64,000 bases of DNA from the NCBI GenBank assembly GCA_048158365.1, contig JBLLNL010000005.1, one strand, 5' to 3'. The stretch comes from Azoarcus_F sp048158365 (GTDB taxonomy: Bacteria > Pseudomonadota > Gammaproteobacteria > Burkholderiales > Rhodocyclaceae). Each line of letters starts with the position of its first letter. Position 1 is the stretch's first letter. A program made the position numbers and the translations under genes. Shown here piece after piece: positions 43,944 to 52,617 of this stretch. The notes below the pieces were generated by a model, which saw only the letters and a program-made list of their open reading frames with translations, was not told the origin of the DNA and did not search any database.

Positions 43944-45067
43944 AGTTTCATCCGGTCGAAATAGCTGCGCAGCACCGCGTGGTAATGCGGGTCGTCGAGC
44001 AGGAACGAGTCATGGCCTGCCGCGCAGTCGATCTCCGCGTAACTGACGTTGCGCTGGTTGTGCAGCAGGGCATAGACGATCTCGCGGCTGCGTGCCGGCG
44101 AGAAACGCCAGTCGGTGCTGAACGACACCACCAAAAAGTCCGCGCTAGAGCGCGCCAGCGCCGCCGGCAGATTGCCGCCGTGCTCGAAGGCCGGGTCGAA
44201 GTAATCGAGCGCCTTGGTCGTGAGCAGATAGGTGTTGGCGTCGAAGGTCTGTGCGAACTTGTCGCCCTGATAACGCAGGTAGGACTCGATCTCGAACTCG
44301 ACGTCGAAGTTGTACATCGTCTTGCCGTGACGCAGGCTGCGGCCGAATTTCTCGGCCAGCGAATCGTCCGACAGGTAGGTGATGTGTCCGATCATCCGCG
44401 CGAGCTTGAGGCCGCGCGTCGGTACGATGCCGTGCGCATAGAAATCGCCCCCATGAAATTCCGGATCGCTCAAAATCGCCTGACGGGCGACTTCGTTGAA
44501 GGCGATGTTCTGCGCGCTTAGCTTGGGCGCGGATGCGATCGCGACCGCGTTGGCGATCCGGTCGGGGTACTGCAGCGACCATGAGATCGCCTGCATGCCG
44601 CCCAGGCTACCACCGACCACGGCCGCGAAGCGTTCGATGCCGAGCCGGTCCGCAAGCCTGGCTTGGCTGGTCACCCAGTCCTCTACGGTCACGAACGGGA
44701 AGTCCGCGCCCCAATGCCGACCGGTGGCCGGATTGATCGAGCGTGGTCCGGTGCTGCCGTGGCAGCCCCCGAGGTTGTTCACGCCGATCACGAAGAACCG
44801 TCGGGTATCCAGTGGTTTGCCGGGCCCGATCAGATTGTCCCACCAGCCGATGCTGCGCGCATCGTCGACATGGATTCCGGCCACATGGTGAGATCCGGAC
44901 AACGCGTGGCAGACGAGCACCGCGTTGGTGCCGGCGGCGTTGAGTTGGCCGTAGGTTTCATAGACGAGTTCGTATGCGGGCAGCACGCCGCCACTTCGCA
45001 GCGTCAGCGGTTCGGTGAAATGCGCACATTGCGGCGTCACCACACCAATGGATTGGGGTTGGATCAT
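43940..45067 (-). CDS. metX: Homoserine O-acyltransferase MetX
   Basis: A 375-residue alpha/beta hydrolase that activates homoserine for methionine synthesis, with acetyl- or succinyl-CoA. The nucleophile Ser lies in GGSLGGMQAISW, and the Asp and His of the triad lie in SFSTDWRFSP and CAAGHDSFLLD. The oxyanion region is VCHALSGSHH. The succinyl/acetyl preference cannot be assigned here. Upstream lie a sigma-70 promoter, a SAM-II riboswitch and a terminator, so expression should fall when SAM is high. Confidence 0.95.
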   Translation of the reverse strand: MIQPQSIGVVTPQCAHFTEPLTLRSGGVLPAYELVYETYGQLNAAGTNAVLVCHALSGSHHVAGIHVDDARSIGWWDNLIGPGKPLDTRRFFVIGVNNLGGCHGSTGPRSINPATGRHWGADFPFVTVEDWVTSQARLADRLGIERFAAVVGGSLGGMQAISWSLQYPDRIANAVAIASAPKLSAQNIAFNEVARQAILSDPEFHGGDFYAHGIVPTRGLKLARMIGHITYLSDDSLAEKFGRSLRHGKTMYNFDVEFEIESYLRYQGDKFAQTFDANTYLLTTKALDYFDPAFEHGGNLPAALARSSADFLVVSFSTDWRFSPARSREIVYALLHNQRNVSYAEIDCAAGHDSFLLDDPHYHAVLRSYFDRMKL

Positions 45068-45080
45068 GGTCGTCGTCGGT

Positions 45081-45120
45081 AAACAGAAAAACCCAGCCGG
45101 CTCTAAAACGCGGACTGGGT
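45081..45120 (-). terminator. Intrinsic terminator in the metX leader
   Basis: Read leftward, ACCCAG-T-CCG pairs with CGG-CTGGGT around an 11-nt loop, followed by TTTTTCTGTTT. It lies between the SAM-II aptamer and the metX ATG (14 nt from the tract to the start), the position expected for an expression platform. How it couples to ligand binding is inference. Confidence 0.7.
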
Positions 45121-45178
45121 CGCCCTCGCTTTAGCCGAATTTATTGAGCGCCCGCAAGCTGTGGTTCAAATCGGCGCT
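45121..45178 (-). ncRNA. SAM-II riboswitch aptamer
   Basis: The leftward transcript reads AGCGCCGATTTGAACC, then GCTTGCGGGCGCTCAATAAA, then TTCGGCTAAAGCGAGG. This reproduces the SAM-II (SAM-alpha) pattern: the P1 stem AGCGC/GCGCT, a U-rich first loop with GATTTG, the conserved AATAAA, and the 3' GCTAAAG that forms the pseudoknot. It lies in the leader of metX, a usual target of this class. Binding of S-adenosylmethionine should lower metX-metW expression. Confidence 0.85.
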
Positions 45179-45187
45179 ATGAAAGCC

Positions 45188-45216
45188 AAACTAGCCTTAC
45201 TCGATAGGATTGTCAA
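45188..45216 (-). promoter_or_regulatory. Sigma-70 promoter of the metX leader
   Basis: On the minus strand a perfect -35 TTGACA (45216-45211) is followed after 17 bp by TAGTTT (45193-45188). Transcription would start at about 45180, just ahead of the SAM-II aptamer, which fits a riboswitch leader. Confidence 0.65.
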
Positions 45217-45328
45217 ACCTGGCGTGCTTCGTCAGCGGCTCATCGTGCATGTCGAGCGAGCCCGGCATGTGCGGCCTCGCGATGTCGGCGCGCGCCACGC
45301 CGCGTCATCGATCCCGACGCCCGCGTGT

Positions 45329-47059
45329 TCAGCCGGTCAGGCGCGACACCGCATCGTGCACCTTGGCCTGTTCGTCCATCTTGAGGATGCGCTGCACCTT
45401 CGGAGCGAGTTCGCCGACGTCGGCCCGAAGAACCTGCTGCTTGATCTCGAGGATATTGGCCGGATGCATCGAAAAGTTTCGCAGACCCATGCCCAGCAGC
45501 AGCAGCGTGTACTTGGGATCCCCCGCCATCTCGCCGCATACCGACACCTGCAGGCCGTAGCGTGCGCCCGCCTGTATCGTGCCGCCGATCAGCTTCAGCA
45601 CCGCTGGATGCAAGGGGTCGTAAAGGTGCACGACCGCTTCGTCGGAGCGGTCGATCGCCAGTGTGTATTGGATCAGGTCGTTGGTGCCGATCGACAGGAA
45701 GGACACCCTGCGGATGAACATCCCGAGCGCCAGCGCCGCGGCGGGGACCTCGATCATCGCGCCGATCTCGAGCTTCTCGTCGAACTTCAGGCCTTCGGCG
45801 CGGAGTTCGACGCGGGCCCGGTCCACCAGGGCAAGTGTCTGGTCGATCTCCTTGGCGTGGGCGAGCATCGGGACCATGATCTTGAGCTCGCCGTGCACCG
45901 ACGCACGCAACAGTGCGCGCAACTGGGTCAGGAACATCTTGGGCTCGGACAGCGAAAAACGGACCGCACGCAGGCCGAGGGCCGGATTGGGTTCGAAGCG
46001 GGTGCCGGGGTTGTTCAGCGCCTTGTCCGCACCGACGTCGAAGGTCCGTATGGTCACGGGCTTGCCCGGCATCGCCTTGAGCACCGCACGGTATGCCTCG
46101 TACTGCTCGTCTTCGTCCGGCAGGCTGTCGCGCCCGATGAACAGGAACTCGGTCCGGTACAGGCCGACGCCGTCGGCGTTGACCGCACGGATCTGGCCGA
46201 TATCCTTGGGGCCTTCGATGTTGGCGAGCAGATTCACGTGCTCGCCGTCCAGCGTGGTCGGCGGGGTATCCTTGAGCCGGTTGAGCTTGGTGCGCTCCAG
46301 TTCGAGCTCGGTGCGACGCAGACGATACTCTTCGACGATCCTGTCGTCGGGGGCCACGATCACGACGCCGCGGGTTCCGTCGATGATCAGCAGTTCGTCC
46401 TCTTCGACCAGATGGCGAATGTGATGAAGGCCGACTACCGCGGGGATCGACAGGCTGCGCGCGACGATCGCGGTATGACTGGTGGGACCGCCCACATCGG
46501 TGACGAAGCCGGCGATGTTGTGATCCCGGAATCCGATCGTGTCGGCCGGCGACAGGTCGTGCGCGACCACGATGGTACCCAGGCCGTCGCGACGCCTCGG
46601 CGGCAGATGTCCGGGATAGCCGAGCAGCACCTTGACCAGCCGCTCGACCACCTGCACGACGTCCGCCTTGCGCTCGCGCAGATAGGGATCCTCGATCTGG
46701 TCGAACTGTTCCACCAGATGCTCCATCTGCTGCACCAGCGACCATTCGGCGTTGCAGCGCCTGTCCTCGATGTGCCCGCGCGCGGCATCGATCAGCATCG
46801 GATCGGCGAGCATCATCATCTGCAGGTCGACGAAGGCGCCGACTTCGGTGTGGGTGTGGCCGGACGTGGCGGCAGCCTTCAGGCCGACCAGTTCGCCCTG
46901 CACCGTCGCGACCGCACCATCGAGCCGGTCGAGTTCCTCGGGGATGTACTTTTCGGCGATGTGATAGTGATTGACCTCGAGCAACGCGTGCGACACGAGG
47001 TGCACATGACCGATCGCGATGCCGGATGACACCGGCAGGCCGTGGATCGTGAATGCCAT
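45329..47059 (-). CDS. ptsI: Phosphoenolpyruvate-protein phosphotransferase (PTS enzyme I)
   Basis: A 576-residue enzyme I that takes phosphate from PEP to His195 (DVGGPTSHTAIVAR) and passes it to HPr. The PEP-binding C-terminal domain has GVGLYRTEFLF, FLSIGTNDLIQYTLA and VSVCGEMAGD. It follows ptsH by 4 bp. No sugar-specific EIIB/EIIC is present in the window, so the system looks regulatory. Confidence 0.95.
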   Translation of the reverse strand: MAFTIHGLPVSSGIAIGHVHLVSHALLEVNHYHIAEKYIPEELDRLDGAVATVQGELVGLKAAATSGHTHTEVGAFVDLQMMMLADPMLIDAARGHIEDRRCNAEWSLVQQMEHLVEQFDQIEDPYLRERKADVVQVVERLVKVLLGYPGHLPPRRRDGLGTIVVAHDLSPADTIGFRDHNIAGFVTDVGGPTSHTAIVARSLSIPAVVGLHHIRHLVEEDELLIIDGTRGVVIVAPDDRIVEEYRLRRTELELERTKLNRLKDTPPTTLDGEHVNLLANIEGPKDIGQIRAVNADGVGLYRTEFLFIGRDSLPDEDEQYEAYRAVLKAMPGKPVTIRTFDVGADKALNNPGTRFEPNPALGLRAVRFSLSEPKMFLTQLRALLRASVHGELKIMVPMLAHAKEIDQTLALVDRARVELRAEGLKFDEKLEIGAMIEVPAAALALGMFIRRVSFLSIGTNDLIQYTLAIDRSDEAVVHLYDPLHPAVLKLIGGTIQAGARYGLQVSVCGEMAGDPKYTLLLLGMGLRNFSMHPANILEIKQQVLRADVGELAPKVQRILKMDEQAKVHDAVSRLTG

Positions 47060-47063
47060 CGAG

Positions 47064-47333
47064 TCATTCCTCCTCGCCGAAGCGCTCGCCGATCAGCGAG
47101 ACGAGCGCCTCCATGGCCTGGTCGGCATCGTCACCCTCGGTGTCGATCACGATGCTCGAACCCTTCGCGGCCGCCAGCATCATGACCCCCATGATGCTCT
47201 TGGCGTTGACCCGGCGCCCGTTGCGCTCGAGCCAGACATGCGAACCGAACTGGCTGGCGGTTTGCGTCAGCTTGGCCGAGGCGCGCGCATGCAGGCCCAG
47301 CTTGTTGATGATCTCGACTTCCTTGCGCGCCAT
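47064..47333 (-). CDS. ptsH: Phosphocarrier protein HPr
   Basis: An 89-residue carrier with the active His15 in KLGLHARASAKL and a Ser46 region (NAKSIMGVMML), which suggests possible control by HPr kinase. It accepts phosphate from enzyme I and passes it to the EIIA encoded just upstream. Gaps of 7 bp (EIIA) and 4 bp (ptsI) show a tight unit. Confidence 0.95.
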   Translation of the reverse strand: MARKEVEIINKLGLHARASAKLTQTASQFGSHVWLERNGRRVNAKSIMGVMMLAAAKGSSIVIDTEGDDADQAMEALVSLIGERFGEEE

Positions 47334-47340
47334 CCGCTCG

Positions 47341-47724
47341 TCACCTCATCTGTATCACGCCGTCACATCCACCGCTGATTGCGCGATGCACGAGCGTGTC
47401 CATGTCCTTGTCGCGATGCGTCAGCACGCGCAGCAGCATCGGCAGATTCACGCCGGCGACCCCCTCGATCCGGCCGGGCTGCAGCAGCTTGATCGCGAGG
47501 TTGGCCGGCGTCGCGCCGAACACGTCGGTCAGCACGATGACGCCGTGGCCGTGATCGGTCCAGGCCAGCATGTCGCGCGCGATCGGCAGCAGGTCGAGCG
47601 GGTCGTCCTGGGACGACACGCCGAGCTGCGCGATCGCTGGCGGGCGCTTGTTGAGCACATGACAGGCGCACTGTACCAGCGCCTCGCCCAGCGTGCCGTG
47701 CGTGATGAGAAAAATGCCGATCAT
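47341..47724 (-). CDS. PTS EIIA component, mannose type
   Basis: A 127-residue protein with the EIIA-Man fold: IGIFLITHGTLGEALV with phospho-acceptor His9, and VIVLTDVFGATPAN. The ATG at 47724 follows GGGAG by 6 nt and is preferred to an upstream start. In betaproteobacteria an orphan EIIA of this type with HPr and enzyme I is thought to control metabolism, for example PHA turnover, rather than move sugar (inference). Confidence 0.9.
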   Translation of the reverse strand: MIGIFLITHGTLGEALVQCACHVLNKRPPAIAQLGVSSQDDPLDLLPIARDMLAWTDHGHGVIVLTDVFGATPANLAIKLLQPGRIEGVAGVNLPMLLRVLTHRDKDMDTLVHRAISGGCDGVIQMR

Positions 47725-47749
47725 TGGGGCTCCCGACGACAAGGCCCCA

Positions 47750-47755
47750 ATTCTA
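47750..47755 (-). promoter_or_regulatory. Possible -10 element of the pts unit
   Basis: On the minus strand TAGAAT (5/6 match) lies 25 bp upstream of the EIIA ATG. No good -35 is seen at the usual distance, so the assignment is weak. Confidence 0.3.
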
Positions 47756-47803
47756 GCCGAGTCGCCGGGGCCGGAGGCATGCGGCGTATCGGCCGCGCGT
47801 CGC

Positions 47804-48673
47804 TCAGCCGATGAGGGCGCGGGCCTGTTCGACCCAGTTGTCTCGCTTGATGCGTCCAGGGAAGCGGATCACGGTCTTCTCCAGTTCGGCGATATCCGCA
47901 TCGGTGAGCGCCGCGATCTGCGCGAAGCTGGTCAGTCCCCGGGCCTTCAGCTTGGCTTCCAGGCCTGGACCGATGCCCGAAATCCGCTTCAGGTCGTCGT
48001 CCGAGGGTGCCGCCGTGGGTGCCGGCGCCGCAACCTTGCCGGGCCCAGGCTTCTTCGCCGACGTTCCCGCCGGTGCCGCAGACTGCGCGACCGAGGCCGG
48101 TTCGACCGGCAGATTACCGAGCCAAAGGCTCCACAGGCGTTGATGGGTCTCGATCGACCGCTGCATGGTCTTCACGATCTGCTCCGAAAGCTTGTCGAAT
48201 TCCTTCAGCTTCATCGATTCCATGTTCGTCATCCGTGACCAGTCTTCCAGCAGCGCCATCTGGCGCTGCATCGCATCCCGGAACGCATTCTCGACCTCGC
48301 CAAGATTCGGCATTCCAGTGGCACCGCCGCTGTCCCTGAGCAACTGCGCCCACTGATTCCAAAGCCGCTGCTGGTTGTCCAGCCAGTTGCTGGCGGAGCG
48401 GTGAGCTTCGGCATTGAGCGCCGCGAAACCCTTGGGCTTCAGGTCCTTGCCGTTGGCACGCTCGGCCCATTGCGTCAGCCATGCGCGTTGCAACTCCAGC
48501 GACTGGGAGACAGCCTGACCGGCCCACGCGTTGAAACTCTCCAGCGTCTTCTGCTGCCACTCATCCACTCCGGTCGGCACCATCGCACCGGGCACCTGTG
48601 CCAACGAATCGTTCCACAGCTTCTCCTGCACTTCACGCAGGCTCTTGAACATCGCCTTGTAGTCCTTGAACAT
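47804..48673 (-). CDS. Phasin-like granule protein with a helix-hairpin-helix tail
   Basis: About 289 residues. The first ~200 are alpha-helical, rich in Trp, Gln and Leu (AWLTQWAERANG, NQQRLWNQWAQLL), in the manner of phasins or PhaE-like PHA synthase partners. An Ala/Pro/Lys linker of about 35 residues follows. The last ~55 form a helix-hairpin-helix-type domain (LKRISGIGPGLEAKLKARG). The ATG at 48673 follows GGAGAG. A DNA-contacting tail on a granule protein recalls PhaM of Ralstonia in concept, though not by clear homology. The role is inferred; a second phasin lies at 61385. Confidence 0.65.
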   Translation of the reverse strand: MFKDYKAMFKSLREVQEKLWNDSLAQVPGAMVPTGVDEWQQKTLESFNAWAGQAVSQSLELQRAWLTQWAERANGKDLKPKGFAALNAEAHRSASNWLDNQQRLWNQWAQLLRDSGGATGMPNLGEVENAFRDAMQRQMALLEDWSRMTNMESMKLKEFDKLSEQIVKTMQRSIETHQRLWSLWLGNLPVEPASVAQSAAPAGTSAKKPGPGKVAAPAPTAAPSDDDLKRISGIGPGLEAKLKARGLTSFAQIAALTDADIAELEKTVIRFPGRIKRDNWVEQARALIG

Positions 48674-48793
48674 TTTGGGCTCTCCGGTGTTTTCAGACAG
48701 GTCGTGCGGCCCGTCGAAGCGGTTCATGACAAGTGGCCAAATGGACGTCGATGCAAGCTGCGTCGACCGTGGGTGATGCGCTGCACGATGTTC

Positions 48794-48821
48794 ACACTAA
48801 TGCCAGTGTCCGGCTTGTCAA
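48794..48821 (-). promoter_or_regulatory. Promoter of the phasin-like HhH gene
   Basis: On the minus strand a perfect -35 TTGACA (48821-48816) is followed after 16 bp by TAGTGT (48799-48794), a 3/6 match to -10. It would start transcription about 120 nt before the ATG at 48673. Confidence 0.5.
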
Positions 48822-48916
48822 GCCTGTGACGATGAAAGCGCCCGTGAGGCGGTCGGACATGCCCGTGCGCATCCCGTCGTCGAAGCATGTCGCCGGTGCG
48901 TGCTACCCTAAAAAAA

Positions 48917-48973
48917 GCGCGCCTGCCGGCGAACGGCCGGAAGCGGCCGTTGCGTGGCAGGCCAGGCAGGCGC
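48917..48973. other. Structured leader or bidirectional hairpin ahead of the BCCT gene
   Basis: The outer arms GCGCCTGCC (48919-48927) and GGCAGGCGC (48965-48973) enclose a perfect 8-bp hairpin AACGGCCG/CGGCCGTT (48932-48951). On the minus strand the structure is followed by seven T (48910-48916), giving a terminator shape that would stop antisense transcripts. On the plus strand it would lie in the BCCT 5' leader, 23 bp before the ribosome binding site. Confidence 0.5.
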
Positions 48974-49010
48974 ACGAAGTGATTCGGCTACAGCAGAGGA
49001 GGACAACAGG

Positions 49011-50642
49011 ATGGCGGAAAAGCAGGATCTGATGATCCCGGATGGCGACGTCACGCCGATCGATACCGACTATCAGATCGGCCAGGACAACGTCGTCGTC
49101 AATATCGGACCGCTCGGGCTCGATATTCACAACCGTGTCTTTGCGATATCCGGTCTGACGGTGATCGCGTTCGTGCTGCTTACGGTGATCTTCCACGATC
49201 AGGTCGAACCGCTGTTTGCCGGCCTCAGGGGATGGCTCACGACCAACCTGGACTGGTTCTTCATCGCTGCGGGCAACGTCTTCGTGCTCGTGTGCGTCGG
49301 ACTGGCGGTGTCGCCGCTCGGAAAGGTGCGCATCGGGGGCACCAAGGCGACGCCGGATTTCTCCTACCTGGGCTGGTTCTCGATGCTGTTCGCGGCCGGA
49401 ATGGGCATCGGCCTGATGTTCTTCGGGGTGTCGGAGCCGCTCTCCCATTTCGGCAGTGCGTTCGGGGGTACCTCGATCGAGAATGGCGTGCGCACCGACT
49501 GGGCACCGCTGGGGGCCGCTGCGGACGACGCCGAAGCCGCGCTGCGCCTGGGCATGGCGGCGACCATCTTCCACTGGGCATTGCATCCGTGGGCGATCTA
49601 CGCGATTCTGGCGCTGGGTCTGGCCCTGTTCTCGTTCAACAAGGGCCTGCCGCTGACCATCCGTTCAGTCTTCTATCCGCTGCTCGGCGAGCGGGTGTGG
49701 GGTTGGCCGGGACATGTCATCGACATTCTGGCGGTCTTCGCGACGCTGTTCGGGCTGGCGACGTCACTCGGCCTGGGGGCCTCGCAGGCAAGCTCCGGCC
49801 TGAACTATCTGTTCGGCGTGCCACTCGGGACCACCACCCAGGTGGTGCTCGTGACCGGCATCACCGCGATCGCTCTGATATCGGTCGTGGCCGGCCTGGA
49901 AGCCGGTGTCAAGAGGCTGTCCGAGATCAACATGATCCTGGCCGTCGTGTTGCTGCTGTTCGTCATCATCGTCGGTCCGACGCTCGCCATCGCTACCGGG
50001 TTCTTGTCCAATCTCGCGGCCTATGTGCAGAACCTGCCGGCGCTGTCGAATCCGGTCGGGCGCGATGACGCCAACTTCGCCGCGGGCTGGACTGCATTCT
50101 ACTGGGCATGGTGGATCTCGTGGTCGCCCTTCGTCGGGATGTTCATCGCGCGCGTGTCGCGCGGGCGCACCGTGCGTGAATTCATCGTGTCGGTGTTGAT
50201 CATCCCGTCGCTGGCCTGTGTGCTCTGGATGACGGTGTTCGGCGAGACCGCGATCAGCCAACTGGTGAAGGATGGTTATACCGCGGCGGCTGAGGCCGCG
50301 CTGCCGCTGCAGCTCTTTGCCATGCTGGACGCGCTGCCGCTGGCACAGATCACGTCTTTTGTGGCCATCGTGCTGGTGGTGGTCTTCTTCGTCACGTCTT
50401 CCGATTCCGGTTCGCTGGTGATCGATGTCATCTCCGCAGGCGGCAAGGTGGATGCACCGATGCCGCAGCGGGTGTTCTGGTGCGTTTTCGAGGGTCTGGT
50501 CGCGATCGCGCTGATCCTCGGCGGAGGCCTGGTGGCGCTGCAGGCCATGGCGGTCTCGACCGGCCTGCCATTCACGCTCGTGCTGCTGGCCTCCACGGTG
50601 GCGGTGATCAAGGGGTTGGCCACGGAGCCGCGCGGCTCCTGA
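49011..50642 (+). CDS. BCCT family betaine/choline/carnitine transporter
   Basis: A 543-residue, roughly 12-helix transporter. Family motifs include FAAGMGIGLMFFGVSEPLSHF, LGLGASQASSGLNYLFG and the aromatic run FYWAWWISWSPFVGMFIARVSRGR. It takes up compatible solutes or their precursors with Na+ or H+. The ATG follows a strong AGAGGAGG. Long C-terminal osmosensory extensions are absent. It is followed by a DUF294 protein and an exonuclease on the same strand. Confidence 0.93.
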   Translation: MAEKQDLMIPDGDVTPIDTDYQIGQDNVVVNIGPLGLDIHNRVFAISGLTVIAFVLLTVIFHDQVEPLFAGLRGWLTTNLDWFFIAAGNVFVLVCVGLAVSPLGKVRIGGTKATPDFSYLGWFSMLFAAGMGIGLMFFGVSEPLSHFGSAFGGTSIENGVRTDWAPLGAAADDAEAALRLGMAATIFHWALHPWAIYAILALGLALFSFNKGLPLTIRSVFYPLLGERVWGWPGHVIDILAVFATLFGLATSLGLGASQASSGLNYLFGVPLGTTTQVVLVTGITAIALISVVAGLEAGVKRLSEINMILAVVLLLFVIIVGPTLAIATGFLSNLAAYVQNLPALSNPVGRDDANFAAGWTAFYWAWWISWSPFVGMFIARVSRGRTVREFIVSVLIIPSLACVLWMTVFGETAISQLVKDGYTAAAEAALPLQLFAMLDALPLAQITSFVAIVLVVVFFVTSSDSGSLVIDVISAGGKVDAPMPQRVFWCVFEGLVAIALILGGGLVALQAMAVSTGLPFTLVLLASTVAVIKGLATEPRGS

Positions 50643-50729
50643 GGGTGGGACGAGGACATGGCCGGGGGGCGCGCGACGCGATCGTGCCCCCCGGCGGGTG
50701 ACGGACGATCACTTCGGGCGAAGCCGGAC

Positions 50730-52607
50730 ATGCAGGACGAACAACTCGAAATACTCGACTTCCTGCGGATGCATCCGCCGTTTACGGTGCTCGACGAAGA
50801 GAGCCTGCACCGTGTCGCGACCTCGATAGACGTTCGCTACTACAAGGCCGGCACGCCGATTCTGGCGTTCGACCAGGCCGCCGAGTTCTGGCATGTGGTG
50901 CGAAGCGGCGCGGTCGAGGTGTTCCGGCGCAACGGCACGCTGTACAACCGGCTCACCGAGGGCGGCTATTTCGGCGAGTTCGGTCTGCTGCGGAACAAAC
51001 GCGTACGGTTCCCCGCAGTGGCGCTGGAGGATACCCTCGTCTATCTGATTCCCGAGCCGGTCTTCACCGCCGTTTTCGAGAACAACGAGGCATTTGCGGA
51101 TCTGGTCGAGATCGAGGACCGTACCCGCCTGCGGCAGGTGGTGTCGCGGCGCGAAGATGCCAACCAGCTGATGTCGGCGACCATCGATACGCTGGTGCAG
51201 CGCGAGGCGGTCACCATCGAGGTGTCCGCGACCGCACGCGACGCCGCCAGGCGTATGAACTCGGAAGGGGTCTCGTCGCTGATCGTGCTCGACCAGGACG
51301 CCGCGCCCGGCGACCTGCCCGGCGTGGTCGGCATCGTCACCGACCGCGACCTGCGCACGCGGCTGATCGCTCCCGGTCTTGCCTACGACACGCCGGTACG
51401 CGAAATCATGTCGTCCGGACTGGTCACGGTCGAGCACAATCAACTCGTGTTCGAGGCGATGATGCTGATGCTGCGTCACAACGTGCACCACCTGCCGGTC
51501 ATGCGGCATCAGCGCCCGCTCGGCGTGATTGCGCTGTCGAATCTGGTCCAGTACGAGTCGCGAAACAGCCTGTTCGTCGTCGGCAGCATCTTCCGCCAGC
51601 ACACGGTCGACGAACTGGCTGCACTTTTACCTGAAATCCACGCGTGCTTCATCCGCATGGTCACCGAGGACGCCAATTCGCGCATGGTCGGTGCTGCGAT
51701 GGCGGCGATCGGACGCAGCTTCAAGCAGCGGCTGCTTGAACTGGCCGAGGAAAAGCTGGGTCCGCCTCCGGTCCCCTACTGTTTTGTTGCGCTCGGCTCG
51801 ATGGCGCGAGAGGAGCAGCTCATCGTCACCGATCAGGATAATGCGCTGGTGCTGCACGATCGCTTCGATCCGACCAGGCATGATGCGTACTTCGAGGCGC
51901 TGGCACGCTTCGTCTGCGACGGGCTGGCGCGATGTGGTTACAGCTACTGCACCGGTGGTGTGATGGCGACCAATCCGAAGTGGCGCCAGCCGCTTCGTGT
52001 CTGGCAAGGCTATTTCGGCGAATGGATAGACAAGCCGACACCCCAGTCCCTGCTCGATGCCGGCATTTTCTTCGACCTCGATGGTGTCTGGGGAGAGACC
52101 GAGTGGGCCGACGCGCTGCGCCGCGCGGTCGCGCGCAAGGCCAAGGGCAGCTCTCGCTTCATCGCATGCATGGCGCGCAATGCGCTGCTGCGTACGCCGC
52201 CGCTGGGGTTCTTCAAGGATTTCGTCGTGGAGTCGGATGGCCGCCACTCCCGGGCGATCAACCTGAAGCGACGTGGCACTGCCCCTCTGGCCGATCTGGT
52301 GCGCGTCCATGCGCTGGCGATCGGCTCGGAGGCGATCAACAGCTTCGAGCGATTGCGCGCGATCATCGACGCACAGATCCTGCCGCTCGGGCGCGGCCAG
52401 GATCTGCTCGACGCGCTCGAGTTCATCTCCATCGTTCGGGTACGCAACCAGTCTGCGGCGCTGACTGCCGGGCTGGAGCCGGACAACAGCATCGAGCCGG
52501 ACAAGCTGTCCGAATTCGAACGGAAGAGCCTGCGCGACGCGTTCACGATTCTGAGCAACGCACAGAAGTTCCTGAAGTACCGCTATCAGCCTGGACGGGC
52601 GAACTGA
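50730..52607 (+). CDS. cNMP-binding/CBS/DUF294 nucleotidyltransferase-like protein
   Basis: A 625-residue protein with a cyclic-nucleotide-binding fold (AEFWHVVRSGAVEVFR, GGYFGEFGLLRNKR), two CBS domains (about 160-280), then the DUF294 nucleotidyltransferase-like domain. The latter has GSMAREEQLIVTDQDNALV, which resembles the GlnD-type NT active site, and a C-terminal DUF294_C helix region. Such proteins usually accompany an acetate-type Na+/solute symporter and a DnaQ exonuclease; here the transporter is BCCT. It probably regulates the transporter (inference). Confidence 0.88.
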   Translation: MQDEQLEILDFLRMHPPFTVLDEESLHRVATSIDVRYYKAGTPILAFDQAAEFWHVVRSGAVEVFRRNGTLYNRLTEGGYFGEFGLLRNKRVRFPAVALEDTLVYLIPEPVFTAVFENNEAFADLVEIEDRTRLRQVVSRREDANQLMSATIDTLVQREAVTIEVSATARDAARRMNSEGVSSLIVLDQDAAPGDLPGVVGIVTDRDLRTRLIAPGLAYDTPVREIMSSGLVTVEHNQLVFEAMMLMLRHNVHHLPVMRHQRPLGVIALSNLVQYESRNSLFVVGSIFRQHTVDELAALLPEIHACFIRMVTEDANSRMVGAAMAAIGRSFKQRLLELAEEKLGPPPVPYCFVALGSMAREEQLIVTDQDNALVLHDRFDPTRHDAYFEALARFVCDGLARCGYSYCTGGVMATNPKWRQPLRVWQGYFGEWIDKPTPQSLLDAGIFFDLDGVWGETEWADALRRAVARKAKGSSRFIACMARNALLRTPPLGFFKDFVVESDGRHSRAINLKRRGTAPLADLVRVHALAIGSEAINSFERLRAIIDAQILPLGRGQDLLDALEFISIVRVRNQSAALTAGLEPDNSIEPDKLSEFERKSLRDAFTILSNAQKFLKYRYQPGRAN

Positions 52608-52617
52608 GGCCGAGGCC

